A DNA stretch of 21,241 nt from Roseiarcus sp031367195. GTDB taxonomy: Bacteria > Pseudomonadota > Alphaproteobacteria > Rhizobiales > Beijerinckiaceae. Made by a program: the position numbers and the translations under genes. The DNA lies in the NCBI GenBank assembly GCA_031367195.1, contig JANLPL010000275.1, forward strand, positions 1 through 21,241, given 5' to 3'. Below are positions 19,435 to 21,241 of the stretch, piece by piece (the stretch's first letter is position 1; each line of letters starts with the position of its first letter). The notes below the pieces were generated by a model that worked only from the letters and a program-made list of their open reading frames with translations, did not search any database and had not been told where the DNA came from.

Positions 19435-21241
19435 CTAGCCCCCGATGCGCGAGAAATCCGCCACATTATGCACCGCTGCGCGCAAAGCCCCGAGCAGCCG
19501 CAGCCGATTGAGCCGCAGCGTGGCGTCGTCGGCGTTGACGGTGACGGCGACGAAGAATGCGTCGACCCGCGGCCGCAGCGTGCTCAGGCTCCGCATCGCC
19601 GCCTCGAAATCCTCGCGCGCGACCGCCGCCGCCGCGTCCCTCGCCGACGTCCCCAGCGCCTCGGCCAGCGCCCTCTCCTCGGGCAGTTGCAGCAAGGCGG
19701 GATCGTAGGCGCCGGCGAAGTCGTCGCCTTTCTTCTCCTCGGCCTTGAGAATGTTGGCCGCACGGCGATAGCCGGCCAGCAGGTTTTTGCCGTCGTCGCT
19801 GTCGAGAAATCGCCCGAGCGCCTCGACGCGGCGCACGATCATCAGGAGATCGTCCTGGCCGGGCAGGGCGAACACAGCGTCGATCAGATCATGCCGCGCG
19901 CCCTTGTCGCGCAGGTGGACCTTTAGGCGGTCGGCGAAAAAAGCCAGGATTCCACGCCCAACCTCGTTCGAGCTTGGCAACTGCTCGATAACATGTTGCG
20001 CCACCAAACGTCCCTGAAGACGGCTCAAAACGTTGCGGGTGTTGCCCTCAACAGAGCTTTGAAGGACGAGTAGCGCTGGTCTATCTAGGTCAACAGCCGA
20101 AAAATCATAATCCTCCGACCATTTTGTTGCGATCGATAGATAAATATCTTCGCCATTTGGATGTTTGTCACGACAAAGTAAATAAACAATCGCACCGTGC
20201 TTTTGTTTTATCCATAAGTGACGGTGATACGCATCAATTGCTACGACGAAAAGTGGCAACCTCAGCTCATTCTCCAGCACGATCCGAATCACCCCCAGCG
20301 CCGCCCGTCGCAGCGCATACGGGTCTTTGCTGCCGGTCGGCTTCTCGTCGATCGCCCAGAACCCGACCAGCGTATCGAGCTTGTCCGCCAGCGCCACCGC
20401 GATCGATTCCGGCGAGGTGGGCACGCGGTCGCCCGGCCCCTGCGGCTTGTAATGCTCCTCGATCGCCTGCGCGACGTTGACGTCCTCGCCCTGCTCAGTC
20501 GCGTAGTAGCGCCCCATCAACCCCTGCAACTCGGGGAATTCGCCGACCATCTCCGTGACCAGATCGGCTTTACACAACACGGCGGCGCGCTCGGCCAAAT
20601 CCTCCACGCAGCCGACCGGCGGCGCCAGCGCCCGCGCCAGCGCCGCGATGCGCTCGACCCGCTCGCCTTGCGTGCCCAGCTTCTCGTGGAACACGATGCC
20701 GAGCGCCTTCAGCTTGGCGAGGCGCTGATCGAGCGGCTTGTCGGCGGGATAATCCGGCAGCGGCGCCAGATCGGTCGCCCAGAAATGCCGGGCGTCGGAC
20801 AGTCGCGCCCGCACCACGCGCCCATTGCCCGCCGCAATCGCCTTGCCCCCGTCGCTGGCGATCAGGTTCGACACCAGCAGGAAACGGTTGGCCAGCCGCC
20901 CCTCCGCGTCGCGCAAGACAAAACACTTCTGGTTGGCGCGGATCGTGGCGCGGATCACCTCGGGCGGAATCGACAGAAACTCCGCCTCGAATTCCCCCAT
21001 CAGCACGACCGGCCATTCCACCAGCCCCGCGACTTCGTCGAGCAGCCCCTCGTCCTCGATCAGGTCGAGCCCATGCGCCAACGCCAGCGATTTCGCATCC
21101 GCCAGGATGATCGCCTTGCGCCGCTCGGCGTCGAGCACCACGCGCGCGCGCTGCAACGCGGCAACATAATCCTCGAAACGGCGCACCTGGATCGGCCCCG
21201 GCGCGAGAAAACGATGGCCGTAGGTGACATCGCCCGAGGCG
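19435..21241 (-). CDS. glyS: Glycyl-tRNA synthetase beta subunit, N-terminal part outside window
   Basis: At least 601 residues of the beta subunit of the tetrameric (alpha2beta2) glycyl-tRNA synthetase, which charges tRNA-Gly. The frame is open to the window's right end, and the codon at 21186 is an internal valine GTG, so the true start lies beyond. Visible features are DVTYGHRFLAPGPIQV, VEWPVVLMGEFEAEFLSIPPEV, NQKCFVLRDAEGRLANRFLLVSN, VRARLSDARHFWATDL, KADLVTEMVGEFPELQGLMG, RYYATEQGEDVNVAQAI, ADKLDTLVGFWAIDEKPTGS, DPYALRRAALGVIRIVLE, and near the C-terminus FFADRLKVHLRDKGARHDL and FFVAVTVNADD. An AT-rich stretch (about 19981-20280) encodes an unusual segment with Lys, Ile, Tyr and Asn, in frame and without stops. 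The rest is standard. Confidence 0.95.
   Translation of the reverse strand, partial: ASGDVTYGHRFLAPGPIQVRRFEDYVAALQRARVVLDAERRKAIILADAKSLALAHGLDLIEDEGLLDEVAGLVEWPVVLMGEFEAEFLSIPPEVIRATIRANQKCFVLRDAEGRLANRFLLVSNLIASDGGKAIAAGNGRVVRARLSDARHFWATDLAPLPDYPADKPLDQRLAKLKALGIVFHEKLGTQGERVERIAALARALAPPVGCVEDLAERAAVLCKADLVTEMVGEFPELQGLMGRYYATEQGEDVNVAQAIEEHYKPQGPGDRVPTSPESIAVALADKLDTLVGFWAIDEKPTGSKDPYALRRAALGVIRIVLENELRLPLFVVAIDAYHRHLWIKQKHGAIVYLLCRDKHPNGEDIYLSIATKWSEDYDFSAVDLDRPALLVLQSSVEGNTRNVLSRLQGRLVAQHVIEQLPSSNEVGRGILAFFADRLKVHLRDKGARHDLIDAVFALPGQDDLLMIVRRVEALGRFLDSDDGKNLLAGYRRAANILKAEEKKGDDFAGAYDPALLQLPEERALAEALGTSARDAAAAVAREDFEAAMRSLSTLRPRVDAFFVAVTVNADDATLRLNRLRLLGALRAAVHNVADFSRIGG
19981..20280 (-). 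other. AT-rich in-frame patch inside glyS
   Basis: By hand count, 20101-20220 is about 36% G+C (43 of 120), and the flanking 60-base blocks at 19981, 20041 and 20221 are 50-55%, while 20281-20340 is 70%, as in the neighbouring genes. The patch encodes about 100 residues, including HRHLWIKQKHGAIVYLL and GEDIYLSIATKWSEDYDF, between the conserved GVIRIVLEN and FFADRLKV blocks. The frame is kept. Possible origins are insertion of foreign sequence or a hypervariable linker. Confidence 0.7.

Overview
The window is about 21 kb of GC-rich DNA, roughly two thirds G+C. It comes from a Gram-negative alphaproteobacterium, most likely of the order Hyphomicrobiales (Rhizobiales). This rests on the gene types and on one cluster, cysQ-like / DUF4170 / DUF374 / waaA / lpxK, which I know as an alphaproteobacterial arrangement; no 16S rRNA is present. 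Genes are tightly packed. No gap reaches 300 bases; the longest are 12069-12334 and 13442-13724. I see no rRNA, tRNA, CRISPR array, transposase or phage gene.

Left part (1-6180). A sugar ABC transporter ends here: the permease C-terminus and its periplasmic binding protein, closed by a strong hairpin. Facing it on the minus strand are gltD, a SanA-like protein and an orphan polyamine-type binding protein, joined by 4-base GTGA and ATGA overlaps, followed 91 bases later by choline-sulfatase betC. A two-copy 20-bp direct repeat lies just upstream of gltD.

Middle part (6179-12334). A cupin-type XRE regulator is divergent from an omega-amino acid:pyruvate aminotransferase, with a palindromic operator candidate between them. 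Then come a DedA membrane protein, an APC amino acid permease, a DegP-like protease without a signal peptide, a second DedA protein and a small phasin-like protein.

Novel-looking part (12335-14258). A Crp/Fnr regulator is followed by two small paralogous genes that I cannot assign to any family. Each encodes a signal peptide, a YFDFD motif, one membrane segment and a conserved C-terminal tail. Both genes have the same promoter layout: a Crp-like box (coding strand TGTGA-N6-CCACAG) and downstream blocks at identical spacing. The neighbouring regulator has the Arg-Glu pair expected to read TGTGA. I propose a small Crp-type regulon of envelope proteins, which is the best candidate here for an undescribed system.

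Right part (14259-21241). An apparent six-gene operon on the minus strand runs yjbR-like, cysQ-like, DUF4170, DUF374 acyltransferase-like, waaA, lpxK; the last two complete Kdo-lipid A. Divergent from it is a thioredoxin-fold protein with CPFS in place of CXXC. A REP-like hairpin separates that gene from glyS, which runs off the window and contains a striking AT-rich in-frame patch.
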